Shown: positions 27,328 through 36,800 of the stretch, piece after piece
How the letters are laid out: each line of letters begins with the position of its first letter
Position numbering within the stretch: the stretch's first letter is position 1
Source of the DNA: Thermotalea metallivorans
GTDB lineage: Bacteria; Bacillota; Clostridia; Peptostreptococcales; Thermotaleaceae
Length of the DNA: 64,000 bases
Direction: 5' to 3'
Assembly (NCBI RefSeq): GCF_001562415.1
Contig: NZ_LOEE01000034.1
Span: 1 to 64,000 of the forward strand
Notes under the pieces: generated by a model
Databases searched by the model: none
The model's input: the letters and a program-made list of their open reading frames with translations, nothing else
Told to the model about the DNA's origin: nothing
Made by a program: the position numbers and the translations under genes

Positions 27328-28350
27328 CTAATCCCCCCTTACCGCTCTACAAGAATTTCTTTTGATCAGCTCATGCTTCAAAATCACTTCATTTTCCTCA
27401 ACGTTTTCCCCTTTCAGCATTTTCATCAAAAGCCTCATCCCACAGGCTCCCATATCATATCTGGGCTGTCGAATCGTGGTAATGGAGGGGTAAAAATATT
27501 CAGACACTTCAATTCCATCAAAACCTACAATCGATATATGGCCCGGTATATGATACCCCCTATGAAGAACTGCGCTTGCAGCCCCCACGGCCATGGTATC
27601 TGAAGCCGCAAAAACAGCCGTAGGGAGTTTTTCCTTTTTTAATATTTCCTGCATGATATCATAGCCTGACTTATATCTGTAGTCCCCATGGTAGATCCAT
27701 TCCTCTTTGACCTGTATGTGATTTTCCCTCAGTGCCCTTTTATATCCTTCAACCCTTGGGATTCCTGCATTTGGATCATCTTTCTGGCCTGCAATCATGG
27801 CAATTTCTCTGTGCCCCAGCTTGCATAAATAATCAACAGCTTCATAGGCTGCCATGGCATTATCAATGATCACGCTTTTAAACTCATTGGCCGGATCTCT
27901 TGTGGAAACGAGAACAATAGGAATCTCTATTTTCTTAAATCCACTGCGCAACCCTTCATCCACCGTATTGCTGATAAAGATAATACCATCCACCTTTTTT
28001 TCCTTGAGCATCTGAAGGGAAACCTTTTCCTTCTCCCGATCCAAATCAATGTTGCATAGGATGATGTGATATTTGTAAGCACTGGCCACATCTTCAATCC
28101 CCCGCACAACCTCGGGAAAAAAAGCGCTGGATATATCGGGAATCATCACCCCGACGGATCGTGTTTCCTTTGCCTTTAAACTCCTGGCAATGGCATTGGG
28201 GTTATATTCCAATGCCTGGATCGCTTCCATCACTTTTAATCTAGTTTTTTCCTTTACTGACGGATGATGATTGAGTACCCGTGAAACAGTACCTACGCCC
28301 ACATTGGCTTTCTTTGCTACATCCTTTATTGTCACAATTTTGTTCATCAT
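27328..28350 (-). CDS. LacI-family transcriptional regulator
   Basis: 340 residues. The N-terminal helix-turn-helix TIKDVAKKANVGVGTVSRVLN and hinge helix NPNAIARSLKAKETRSVG are typical, followed by a periplasmic-binding-protein-like effector domain (SVGVMIPDISSAFFPEV; GFDGIEVSEYFYPSITTIRQP). It is first in the operon lacI-malF-malG-binding protein and should respond to the imported disaccharide. A palindromic operator lies just upstream of the start, so it probably represses its own operon. Confidence 0.93.
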   Translation of the reverse strand: MMNKIVTIKDVAKKANVGVGTVSRVLNHHPSVKEKTRLKVMEAIQALEYNPNAIARSLKAKETRSVGVMIPDISSAFFPEVVRGIEDVASAYKYHIILCNIDLDREKEKVSLQMLKEKKVDGIIFISNTVDEGLRSGFKKIEIPIVLVSTRDPANEFKSVIIDNAMAAYEAVDYLCKLGHREIAMIAGQKDDPNAGIPRVEGYKRALRENHIQVKEEWIYHGDYRYKSGYDIMQEILKKEKLPTAVFAASDTMAVGAASAVLHRGYHIPGHISIVGFDGIEVSEYFYPSITTIRQPRYDMGACGMRLLMKMLKGENVEENEVILKHELIKRNSCRAVRGD

Positions 28351-28365
28351 ATCATCCCTTCATTT

Positions 28366-28378
28366 TGGAAACGTTTCA
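28366..28378. promoter_or_regulatory. LacI-type operator
   Basis: TGGAAACGTTTCA contains the perfect palindrome GAAACGTTTC with the central CG of LacI-family operators and lies 16 bases before the start of the LacI gene. Confidence 0.65.
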
Positions 28379-28504
28379 TTTTTATTTTTATCTTATCATG
28401 CTGGCCAAAAAATGGCAATACATTTGTTGAAATTTTCAAAAAAACAAAAATTCTCACAAGATATTTTGTGAGAATCATACTGAATACAAAGCAATACAAT
28501 GTTC

Positions 28505-28622
28505 ATAAACCTTTGAGATTTTGGCTTCGTCACCAATGGTTGCTGGCTGCTGGTCAATGGCTGGGCTAATAGCTGATGGCTAATAGTTTATAACTAATAG
28601 TTACCAGTTTATAGTTTTTAAT
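28505..28622. repeat. Intergenic repeat of family A/CAGTTA type
   Basis: It begins with AAACCTTTGAGATTTTGGCTTC, one arm of family A, and continues into degenerate TAATAGTTA/CTGGT tracts up to the stop of the cyanophycin synthetase gene. No right arm is evident. Confidence 0.6.
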
Positions 28623-28627
28623 AGTTT

Positions 28628-31267
28628 TTAAAGGCTAACTGCAGTTTCCTCAAGCACATGGCGATGATGCTGCTCAATAAAGCGATCGATAACCTCCATG
28701 ACTTTTCCCCTGTCTTCATAAAATACAATCACAATATCTCCTGCCTGCGCCATTTTCATTGCCTTTTCCAGAGCCACTTCTTCCAATAATTCAATCTCTA
28801 TTTTTTTTGGATTTGCACCACCTTTGATGCAACCCTCCATCAACAACTTCGCCACTTCTCCTTCTGTCCTGCCCCTGCGGTCCCTGTCCTCTTTGACAAA
28901 AATATGATCAAAGCTCTGCCCTGATAAAATGCCTACTTCATAGATACTGGCATTCATCCTGTCTCCCGGCACACCGATAACGCCGATGAGTCTGTTGATT
29001 TTTATTTTTTGGAGCCCTTCGATTACTTTTTTGTATCCGTCAAAATTATGTCCATAGTCAACGATGACTTTAAAATCAGCCACATCATACATATTGAATC
29101 TTCCGGGATTCTCATTTTCATCGCATTTGAAGCTGACAAGGGCACGGTTGATGATATCTTTATCAATGCCCAGTCCCCAAGCTGCAGCCACTGCCGCCAG
29201 ACTGTTTTCCACATTGTGGATCAGCACACCGCCTAAGGTAGCAGGAATATTTTCTATATTTACCACAGGAATTTGCTCCTTGTCTGTAGCCATATAGATC
29301 ATCTGATCCTTAATATATACAACCCGTCCTCCGTCTTTAATGTGTTTGACCACATAATTGTTCTTGTGATCCTTCGAGAACAATATGATATTGCCATAAG
29401 CCCTATCTCTCACATACAGGCAGTATTCATCATCGGCGTTAATCACGGAGTATCCGTCATCCTTTACTGCCTCGATGACAAGGGCTTTCACCCGAGCCAA
29501 TTCTTCCAGGGTCTCAATGCCATCGATTCCTAGATGATCATCGGTGATATTGGTAATCACACCTACATCAGCCAAATCATATCCCAATCCTTTGTTGACA
29601 ATACCTCCCCTAGCTGTTTCCAAAACTGCCGCCGTAACCTGCCGATGCATCAGTACCGTTTTGGCACTGGAAGGTCCTGTGGTATCACCTTTGAGAATAC
29701 ATTCATCCCCTATATAAATACCTCCCGTAGTAGTCATTCCTACACAGTGCCCCGCTTCCTTCAATATGCGGCCGATAAGCCGTGTGGTAGTAGTTTTTCC
29801 GTTCGTTCCTGTCACGGCTACAATGGGAATCGAATGTTCCTTTCCCTTTGGGAAAAGGGACTCCACAATCTCTTTGGCCACATTCCTCGGGGTACCGGAT
29901 GATGGATAATGGTGCATCCGGATGCCTGGGGCTGCGTTAATTTCAATGATGGCCCCTCCCGTTTCCTTGAGAGGCTTTGTAATGTCCCTTGTAGTAACAT
30001 CTACTCCCGCCACATCCAAGTCAATGACATGGGCAGCCCTGATACACATTCTTTGAATATCCTCATGCACTAGATCCGTTACATCCACGGCAATTCCTCC
30101 GGTGCTTAAATTGTCATTTTCTCTCAGATAGATAATCTGCCCTTTCTCTGGTATATCCTCCAGACATAAATGATTTTTCTTTAGTAAAAGCATCATCACG
30201 TCATCAATTTTTATTTTTGTTAAAGGCTTTTCATGGCCCTCTCCTCTGAGAGGGTTTTGATTTTCTATTGCTATGAGTTCCTCGATCGTGTTTTTCCCAT
30301 TACCGATCACATGGGCAGGAATCCTTTCTGCCGCTGCCACCACTTTATCCTTTACCACCAAAATTCTGTAATGCTTTCCCTCAATATACTTTTCCACCAA
30401 AGCATCCGGAGTGTATTTTTCTACGGCTTCATAGGCAGCCATGACTTCTTCGTCACAGTGCAAATTTAGGCAGACGCCTTTTCCCTGATTCCCGTTAATA
30501 GGTTTTACGACCACAGGGTATCCGATTTCTTTCGCTGCTTCTACGGCTTCAAATTTGTTGTGGGCAATCCTGCCTTCGGGGACAGGAATTCCGTTTTGCC
30601 TCATAAAATCATTTGCCATCCACTTATCGCAGGCTATATCTACGGCAATACAGCTTGCTCGATCTGTAAGGGTTGCTTGAATTCTCCGCTGATGGATCCC
30701 ATAGCCTAACTGCAGCAGACTGCCTTGCCCTATGCGAATTACGGGAATACCCGCCTTCGTCGCTTCCGTCTCGATGGCTTTTGTACTAGGTCCCAGCTCA
30801 AACTCACCGGCTTTTTGGCGGATTGCTTCCAACCGCCCATGAAGTTCAATTTTTTTTCCCTCCAGGAGCCCATGGAGAATATCAAAAGCCAGTAGGCCCG
30901 CTTCCACACCGGCCACTTCATTTTTATATCCATATACCACATTATAAACGGATTGACCGCTGTTCCATCTTGCCTTGCCGAAACTGACTTTATACCCCAA
31001 CATGTTTTGCAGTTCTATCGCCGTATGCTCTAATACATGAGCCAAGTACGTTCCCCGCTTAAGCCTTGTCACAAATCCTCCCTTGTAGCCTTCCGAGCAC
31101 TTATGTTCCTTTAGGCCGGGAATCAAAGCCAACAGATTATCATTAAACATGGGAATTTCAAGGGTAGGCGTATCATAAAGTTCCTCCAGATCTACCGTCA
31201 GCTTTATCACCGGATTGTGGCTGTATACATTCCTCCCTCTTAACACACTTAGATTCACAAGCTTCAT
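28628..31267 (-). CDS. cphA: Cyanophycin synthetase
   Basis: 879 residues, polymerises aspartate and arginine into the storage polymer cyanophycin using ATP. The N-terminal domain (residues 1-160) is followed by an ATP-grasp domain (VVKPINGNQGKGVCLNL; EINAAPGIRMHHYP) and a Mur-ligase-like domain with P-loop GTNGKTTTTRLIGRI near residue 490 and ITDDHLGIDG. Length is typical. GGAGG lies just before the ATG. It follows cphB by 11 bases and is cotranscribed. In anaerobic Firmicutes this pair would store nitrogen in the cytoplasm. Confidence 0.96.
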   Translation of the reverse strand: MKLVNLSVLRGRNVYSHNPVIKLTVDLEELYDTPTLEIPMFNDNLLALIPGLKEHKCSEGYKGGFVTRLKRGTYLAHVLEHTAIELQNMLGYKVSFGKARWNSGQSVYNVVYGYKNEVAGVEAGLLAFDILHGLLEGKKIELHGRLEAIRQKAGEFELGPSTKAIETEATKAGIPVIRIGQGSLLQLGYGIHQRRIQATLTDRASCIAVDIACDKWMANDFMRQNGIPVPEGRIAHNKFEAVEAAKEIGYPVVVKPINGNQGKGVCLNLHCDEEVMAAYEAVEKYTPDALVEKYIEGKHYRILVVKDKVVAAAERIPAHVIGNGKNTIEELIAIENQNPLRGEGHEKPLTKIKIDDVMMLLLKKNHLCLEDIPEKGQIIYLRENDNLSTGGIAVDVTDLVHEDIQRMCIRAAHVIDLDVAGVDVTTRDITKPLKETGGAIIEINAAPGIRMHHYPSSGTPRNVAKEIVESLFPKGKEHSIPIVAVTGTNGKTTTTRLIGRILKEAGHCVGMTTTGGIYIGDECILKGDTTGPSSAKTVLMHRQVTAAVLETARGGIVNKGLGYDLADVGVITNITDDHLGIDGIETLEELARVKALVIEAVKDDGYSVINADDEYCLYVRDRAYGNIILFSKDHKNNYVVKHIKDGGRVVYIKDQMIYMATDKEQIPVVNIENIPATLGGVLIHNVENSLAAVAAAWGLGIDKDIINRALVSFKCDENENPGRFNMYDVADFKVIVDYGHNFDGYKKVIEGLQKIKINRLIGVIGVPGDRMNASIYEVGILSGQSFDHIFVKEDRDRRGRTEGEVAKLLMEGCIKGGANPKKIEIELLEEVALEKAMKMAQAGDIVIVFYEDRGKVMEVIDRFIEQHHRHVLEETAVSL

Positions 31268-31278
31268 TTCGATTCCTC

Positions 31279-32109
31279 CTATGATTGGTCTTGAACCTTT
31301 TCATATTGTATGATTGGGTCCTTCGTTGTAAGATTGTAGCCATAACCCTTTGGCAGTACATGAACCCTTACATTGGTAATGGCCAAGGGTTCATCGGGAT
31401 ATTGTTCACAGGTATTGGTAAACGCTATATTCCTTCCGTCAATGATGGTGACAACACCCGATCCAATAACCTCAAAGGTATTGTAATGATTTAAGACAAT
31501 GGCTGTATTTTCATCAATGCCTATGCCTAAAGAATGGGGATTTTGGGCAATGGCAGACAACAATCTTCCGATTCTTCCCCGTTGATTAAAATGCTGATCA
31601 ATGATAACCCCTTCGATCAATCCCATCCCCGGAGCCATTTTGATGGTGCATCTGCTGGGAGCTTCCTCATCGATACCTTCCACCACCATAATTTCACTCA
31701 TCATGGAAGCGCCAGCACTAGTTCCTGCTATGATTTTTCCCTCATGAAGGGCTCTATGAAGCAAATCATGAACCCTCGTGCCTCCCAGAATGCTGGATAT
31801 CCTTAGTTGGTCTCCACCGGTAAAAAAAATGCAGTCACCCTCCTCCATCTCATTGAATATTTCTTCACGGTTTGCGTCCTCCCGGCTTTCTATATTGAGA
31901 ACCACAGTTTTAGCAATGCCTAAACTCCTAAAAACCTTGGTATACTGTTCTCCAGCCTCCCTGGGTTTTTCTGTAGCTGTAGTAATCACAAGAAATTTTG
32001 GGTCCTTTTTCTTCGTCAATTCCACCAGTCTATTCAAAATAACCTTGTCTGCCGTTTTGTCCTCCGCACCGCCGATTACGACGAGATAAGCATCTTTATG
32101 ATAAATCAT
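31279..32109 (-). CDS. cphB: Cyanophycinase
   Basis: 276 residues. Serine peptidase of family S51 that releases beta-Asp-Arg dipeptide from cyanophycin. The nucleophile is in AGTSAGASMM near residue 130, with GGDQLRISSILGG and DQHFNQRGRIGRL as the other conserved blocks. It is first in the cphBA operon, which has a structured inverted repeat upstream. No signal peptide, so cytosolic. Confidence 0.95.
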   Translation of the reverse strand: MIYHKDAYLVVIGGAEDKTADKVILNRLVELTKKKDPKFLVITTATEKPREAGEQYTKVFRSLGIAKTVVLNIESREDANREEIFNEMEEGDCIFFTGGDQLRISSILGGTRVHDLLHRALHEGKIIAGTSAGASMMSEIMVVEGIDEEAPSRCTIKMAPGMGLIEGVIIDQHFNQRGRIGRLLSAIAQNPHSLGIGIDENTAIVLNHYNTFEVIGSGVVTIIDGRNIAFTNTCEQYPDEPLAITNVRVHVLPKGYGYNLTTKDPIIQYEKVQDQS

Positions 32110-32229
32110 GCCGTTCTTCCTCCTATTTGCCGATGAAAAACACTTTTCTATTTTTTATTTATTCTTAAATTTTTCCAGTCTCCTACTGTTGCCATGCATT
32201 TATTTATTATTTTCAATTTTTCACAAACT

Positions 32230-32282
32230 ATACTTTTCCCACGACAAAAATAGGTCTACCAAGAAACCTATGAGAAAAGTAT
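32230..32282. promoter_or_regulatory. Nested inverted repeat upstream of cphBA
   Basis: Outer arms ATACTTTTC (32230-32238) and GAAAAGTAT (32274-32282) enclose inner arms ATAGGT (32250-32255) and ACCTAT (32266-32271). Located about 120-170 bases before cphB, it could be an operator or a leader RNA structure. Function unproven. Confidence 0.35.
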
Positions 32283-32302
32283 ATTGAAAACCTAAAAAAT
32301 AC

Positions 32303-32336
32303 AAAAAAAGCCCCAATGTTTTATTGGGACTTTTTT
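32303..32336. terminator. Bidirectional terminator between cphBA and Wadjet genes
   Basis: AAAAAAAGCCCCAAT pairs with ATTGGGACTTTTTT around TTTT-rich loop bases. On the minus strand it lies about 185 bases after the jetD stop and would end that operon. Between 32337 and 32520 a 32-codon frame is visible (see rejected list) but no supported gene. Confidence 0.75.
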
Positions 32337-32520
32337 GTTATATCGGGACACAATTTAGATATATGGATACCTCCAATGGCTTGTTGCTGCGCAGCGAAAA
32401 AATTCCTCCTGCAAAAAATACTGCCTTCTTTTCCATATGGATTGCACTCACTCCTAGGACATGTCCTGTCTAATAAAAAGGAATTTAGATATCCTATCCT
32501 GAAAGGGAGAAAAAATATAT

Positions 32521-33843
32521 TCAAAGGAACAACAAACAATCCCCTTCAGGGAAAGCGTCGGAAATGTCCTGCACCAATAGATCTGTCAACAACTCCTGAT
32601 AGCCTGCATATCCCACTTCCTCCATATACTGCCCTAATTTTTTCAATTTGGCATCCTGCAGACTTTTCAGTTGTCTCATTCTCTTTTTTTCTATAGGATT
32701 GCTGGAAACTGCCCTTCCATAGTCATCCCTTGCATATCGCCAAAGAATCAATTGATGTCCGTATCTTTTTTTCAACTTGTCTGCAATCAGCAGCCCTTCG
32801 GGATCAAAGTCTCCGGAATAATAGATCTGTGTCCCTTCCTTGGCTAACATGTCCAATAAAATCAAAGATGAAAGCTTCACCTGTCCGTAAGTACACACCA
32901 AAGGAGGCAGTTTTTCAATCATTCGCTCCCTAGCCTCACTAAATACCGTTGGATTTTCAAAGACAAATACTTTCCCACGGGGGCTGATGATGCGATCCAA
33001 ATAACTCAAATTCTCTAAAGATACCTGCATGGATTCCCCATACCGGTAAAAACCTTCCCATCCCCCATGGATTTTCCCCTCTCTGTAAGCGATTAGCCCG
33101 CTGCAAAGGGTATAGTTGGAAACCTCATCCTTCAGGATACCGGCTTGATACAATAGTTCTGTTCTCTCCTCCGCATTTTTGGGCATTTCACAATGGAAAA
33201 GATAGCCCAATGCGTGCAAAAGCAATTGTCCGCATGGCGTACCTTCATCGAAAGTATGAGGATTTTTACTGACAGCAGAAGAAAATACAGCCAGCCTTTG
33301 TTTCTTTTCCCTGTAGAAAGGAAGCCCATTCACTGCATTGCAAACAATAGAAAGATCTTCCCTCAATTTTTCTTTATCCATGTTATATCGTTGTACCAGA
33401 ATCCTATAGCCTTTTCCTTTTTGTTCAAGCACAAAGGCTAGCCATTCTCCCGCCTTGGTACCGGCAAATCTGTCAATAATTTCACGAAAGAAAGATTCTT
33501 TTTCCCTATCATGATTCATTTTTTCTTCCTTTTTGGGAATCAATTCTTCTTCAAAATACTGTTCCAATATATCCAAAAGAGCTATTCCACGAAACTTTGT
33601 CATATCTAAAGCATGTTGAATTTGTTCAAGCTTTATTACCGCAGACTTCCTCTTTCGAAAATCTTTTCGAAAAAAGCCCGTAAAAGCCTTCCTCTCTTCC
33701 TCCGTCAGATGATCGAAGACAATGGTTCCTCCTATATTTCCTAAAGATTTATATTTTTCCTTTATCTTTACAAACAATCGATGGAAGCCTTCATTATTTT
33801 TAAAATAATCGACACTTTGGTTAAGCAGTTTCACTTTTTCCAT
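32521..33843 (-). CDS. jetD: Wadjet nuclease subunit JetD (type II)
   Basis: 440 residues. The C-terminal Toprim-like domain carries YYSGDFDPEG (residues 341-350), the acidic cluster of topoisomerase VI/Spo11-like nucleases, and the ENP motif near 296 (VFENPTVFSEA), as in the DUF2399/TIGR02679-type JetD. Known Wadjet systems use it to cut closed circular plasmid DNA once the SMC motor has extruded it. It overlaps jetC by 23 bases and is last in jetABCD. The type II assignment rests on subunit sizes and sequence flavour, not on a profile search. Confidence 0.88.
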   Translation of the reverse strand: MEKVKLLNQSVDYFKNNEGFHRLFVKIKEKYKSLGNIGGTIVFDHLTEEERKAFTGFFRKDFRKRKSAVIKLEQIQHALDMTKFRGIALLDILEQYFEEELIPKKEEKMNHDREKESFFREIIDRFAGTKAGEWLAFVLEQKGKGYRILVQRYNMDKEKLREDLSIVCNAVNGLPFYREKKQRLAVFSSAVSKNPHTFDEGTPCGQLLLHALGYLFHCEMPKNAEERTELLYQAGILKDEVSNYTLCSGLIAYREGKIHGGWEGFYRYGESMQVSLENLSYLDRIISPRGKVFVFENPTVFSEARERMIEKLPPLVCTYGQVKLSSLILLDMLAKEGTQIYYSGDFDPEGLLIADKLKKRYGHQLILWRYARDDYGRAVSSNPIEKKRMRQLKSLQDAKLKKLGQYMEEVGYAGYQELLTDLLVQDISDAFPEGDCLLFL

Positions 33844-36800
33844 CCAGATCTCCCTCTTCTACCAGCAACTCCTTCACCTTTCCGTTCCATCGATAACGGA
33901 TGACGGTAACAAAATTGGCATTGTTGGGTCTTACCAATTCACAAATAGACAAGGAAGGCACCGTATCATAGTCTCCCCATAAAATTTGAGAATTGATTAC
34001 AAAATTTAGCCTTAACTCTTCCAACAGGCGGAACATATCCCGGATATTGTTTTCGTCCACACCGGCGAAGGCTTCGTCCAGTGAAATAATGCGGGGACAA
34101 TCTTTCCTAGCACCTTCATACCTTGCATAAACTGCCGAAAACAAAGGTACATACATGGCCATAGCCTTTTCTCCCCCACTCAATCGATCAAAGGCGTTGT
34201 TTGTCAATTCTTTCCTATTTTCCCCCGTCTTCTTGAAAAACAAACGAAATTCAAACCACTTGCGATAATCCAGTATCTCTTTCATGATCGAATGGAACGT
34301 CTGGGTCTTTCCGCTGTCCTCCAATTGCTTCCTGGCTTCAAGAATCTTTGAGCGAAAATGCCTGGACAATTTTTTCAAATCTTCTTGACTTAACAATCTA
34401 GGATCCAGCTTTAATAAATCCACCAGTTCTTTGGTATCCAACTGTTCTTCCGTTTCTTTGATTTTGCTCTTCCACACCAAACTAAAGGACAGTCCGCTGG
34501 ATGTATTCATAGATTCCATGAGAGCATTCATTTGTTTTACCCACTGTTCACTGTGATAAATCTTTGCCCGTATTTTTTGACTGATGGTATTGGTTAAAAT
34601 ATCTTCAAACAATTGTCGATCGCTTTCCCGAAGCAGATTCTCATTCTCCTTCATCGCCTCTTCAATAAAAGTCATCAATCCATAGAAGTTTACGTCCTTG
34701 CCCTGGGTTTTTCCCTTGATTTCAATTCTTCTCTGTTTTCGAAGGGCTTCTCTGATTTTTTCATCCTTTTCTTCCGACTCCCCATGGAAAATATGCTCCA
34801 AAAACAGGTTATATTCCACCAAGTACTGGACATTTTCGTGATATTTTTCTTGGAGAGCCGCCGTATAGTCTTCTTTCTGCTTCCCGGCTTTCTCTTCTCC
34901 TTTCAATTCCTGATACACCTGCTTGGCTGCTTTGAAAATATCCTCATCCTTGTTATAGGGAAAAACATATCCTAAAGCCATTTCTTGTCGGAAACCCTCC
35001 TGGAATATATGGTATAATTTCTCTATCCATTGGATTTCCTCCCAAGCTTCCGCCAATCTGGTGATCCTGTGATTTCGTTCCACTTCCCCCTGCTTTTTCT
35101 TTTCTATTTCTTTTTCAATCTTTCCAGGCAGCTCATTTAATATTTGAATACATTCTTCGATTTCCTTTTTGATCTCTTCATAATTTGATAATTTCAACTG
35201 TTCTTGACAGTTTTTGAGCTGCTGTTCGTGGCTTTTGATGTCCCTTTCTATCCTTCCCAAATCATACAGTATAGCATCTAAATCTTCTAATACGTCCTCC
35301 CTTTGCCGGTGCATCAAATCATTTTTATGGATTTGTTGCAACAGCTTTATATGTTGTGTTTCCAATTCTCTGAGGGCATTTTTGTAGAGATCAGCCTCTT
35401 TCTCTGCTTCTTCATAGGCTTCTAAGTTTAAGGGAATTTCCATTTTTTGGGTCAATACCCTAATCTTTTGGCGGATTTCCTTGAGGGCCTCATAGGTTTT
35501 TTCTACAATTCCTTCATTTCTCGCTACTTCTTTTTGGCTGCTCTCATAAGACAGCCTTACCCCTTGCACATAATGCAGGGCTGTTTCCAAATCTTCCTTT
35601 TTGGGGAAAGCTATCCATTCGTTGTGTAAAACTTTCTTGCGCTCCTCTATGGTTTTTATTTTCTGCTCTATTTCCCATATATTTTTTTGAATGATCCCCT
35701 GTTCTCCTATTAATTTTTCTATCATCTCTTCTCGGAATCTTTTTCTGGCTTCTACGCCAATATACTTTGGCTTATAGTCCCTTGTCACCTTTCCCTTCAG
35801 CAATCCAATGCCATATTCTCCTTTTTCATTGATATAGGGGCCTTCCTTTTCTGCATCTAATAGAATACTTTTTAATACATTGTCAACCTCTTCTCGACTG
35901 ACCCCTGAAATATCTGATTTTTCCGGCCTCAAGAAGGAAGAAAGTTCATGCTGAAAGAATTTTGGATCAGAGAAAATATAACGGTCCGCCATGGACACAT
36001 CCATTGCAAAGACCTTCTCCCTGTATTCCTTAGGAATAATCAAAGCATCCAAAAGCCCCATATCCAGCAGGGCTTCCTCCAATATTCCCCTAAACGCCTC
36101 CGGCACATTGTTTTGAAAATCTATGGCTTGGTAAAGGGGAATAAAGGGAATCCCCTCCCTGCTCAGCCGTTCACGATTTCTCAGAACCTGTTCTTTCCTT
36201 TCTGGTTCCGGATCTTTTTGACTTTGCCACTGCCGCAATTCTTCTTCCTTTTGTTTCAAGAGCTCATTCTGGCCATCCCGCAACACTTCTAAATTTAATT
36301 TTTCTTTGTTGAACCTGTTCTCATCATCATGATAGGTTTTCCGAAGTTCTTCCAGGATATCATCATAGGTTGTACTTTCCCCATATTGGTGGACTTTCCG
36401 GGTCACTTCTACCAACGTTTCCTTGGAAATCTTCAATTCTTCATTTTTCTTTGCCCATGTATGGACTCTTTCAATGAACTCCTCCTTGGTTTCCAACAGA
36501 AGCCTCTCGGCCTTTTCCATCTCCCTGTACTGATGATCCCTGTATTTTTTCGCATTTTCCAGCTGCTCCAGAGCATTGTCATAGGCAACCAATTGATTTT
36601 TTTCCTGTTCCAAGGCCCTTCTGATTTGGATGATTTGATGGACATACCGGTCCATCTGTTGCTTGATATACGTAAAATCATAGGTCTCATCTATCTTTTT
36701 GGACAGCTCCTCCTCCATGAAAAATTGTTCATGAAAGCAAATATTTTCTGCAATTTCCGCCATTTCGTCCAATTTGCTTTTGATCTCCCTTTTTTGTTGC

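Noticed and set aside
32340-32455. A 32-codon minus-strand frame (MEKKAVFFAGGIFSLRSNKP...) between jetD and the terminator
   Set aside because: An AGGAG lies upstream but spacing is long, the frame is short and has no recognised homology; not enough to call a gene.
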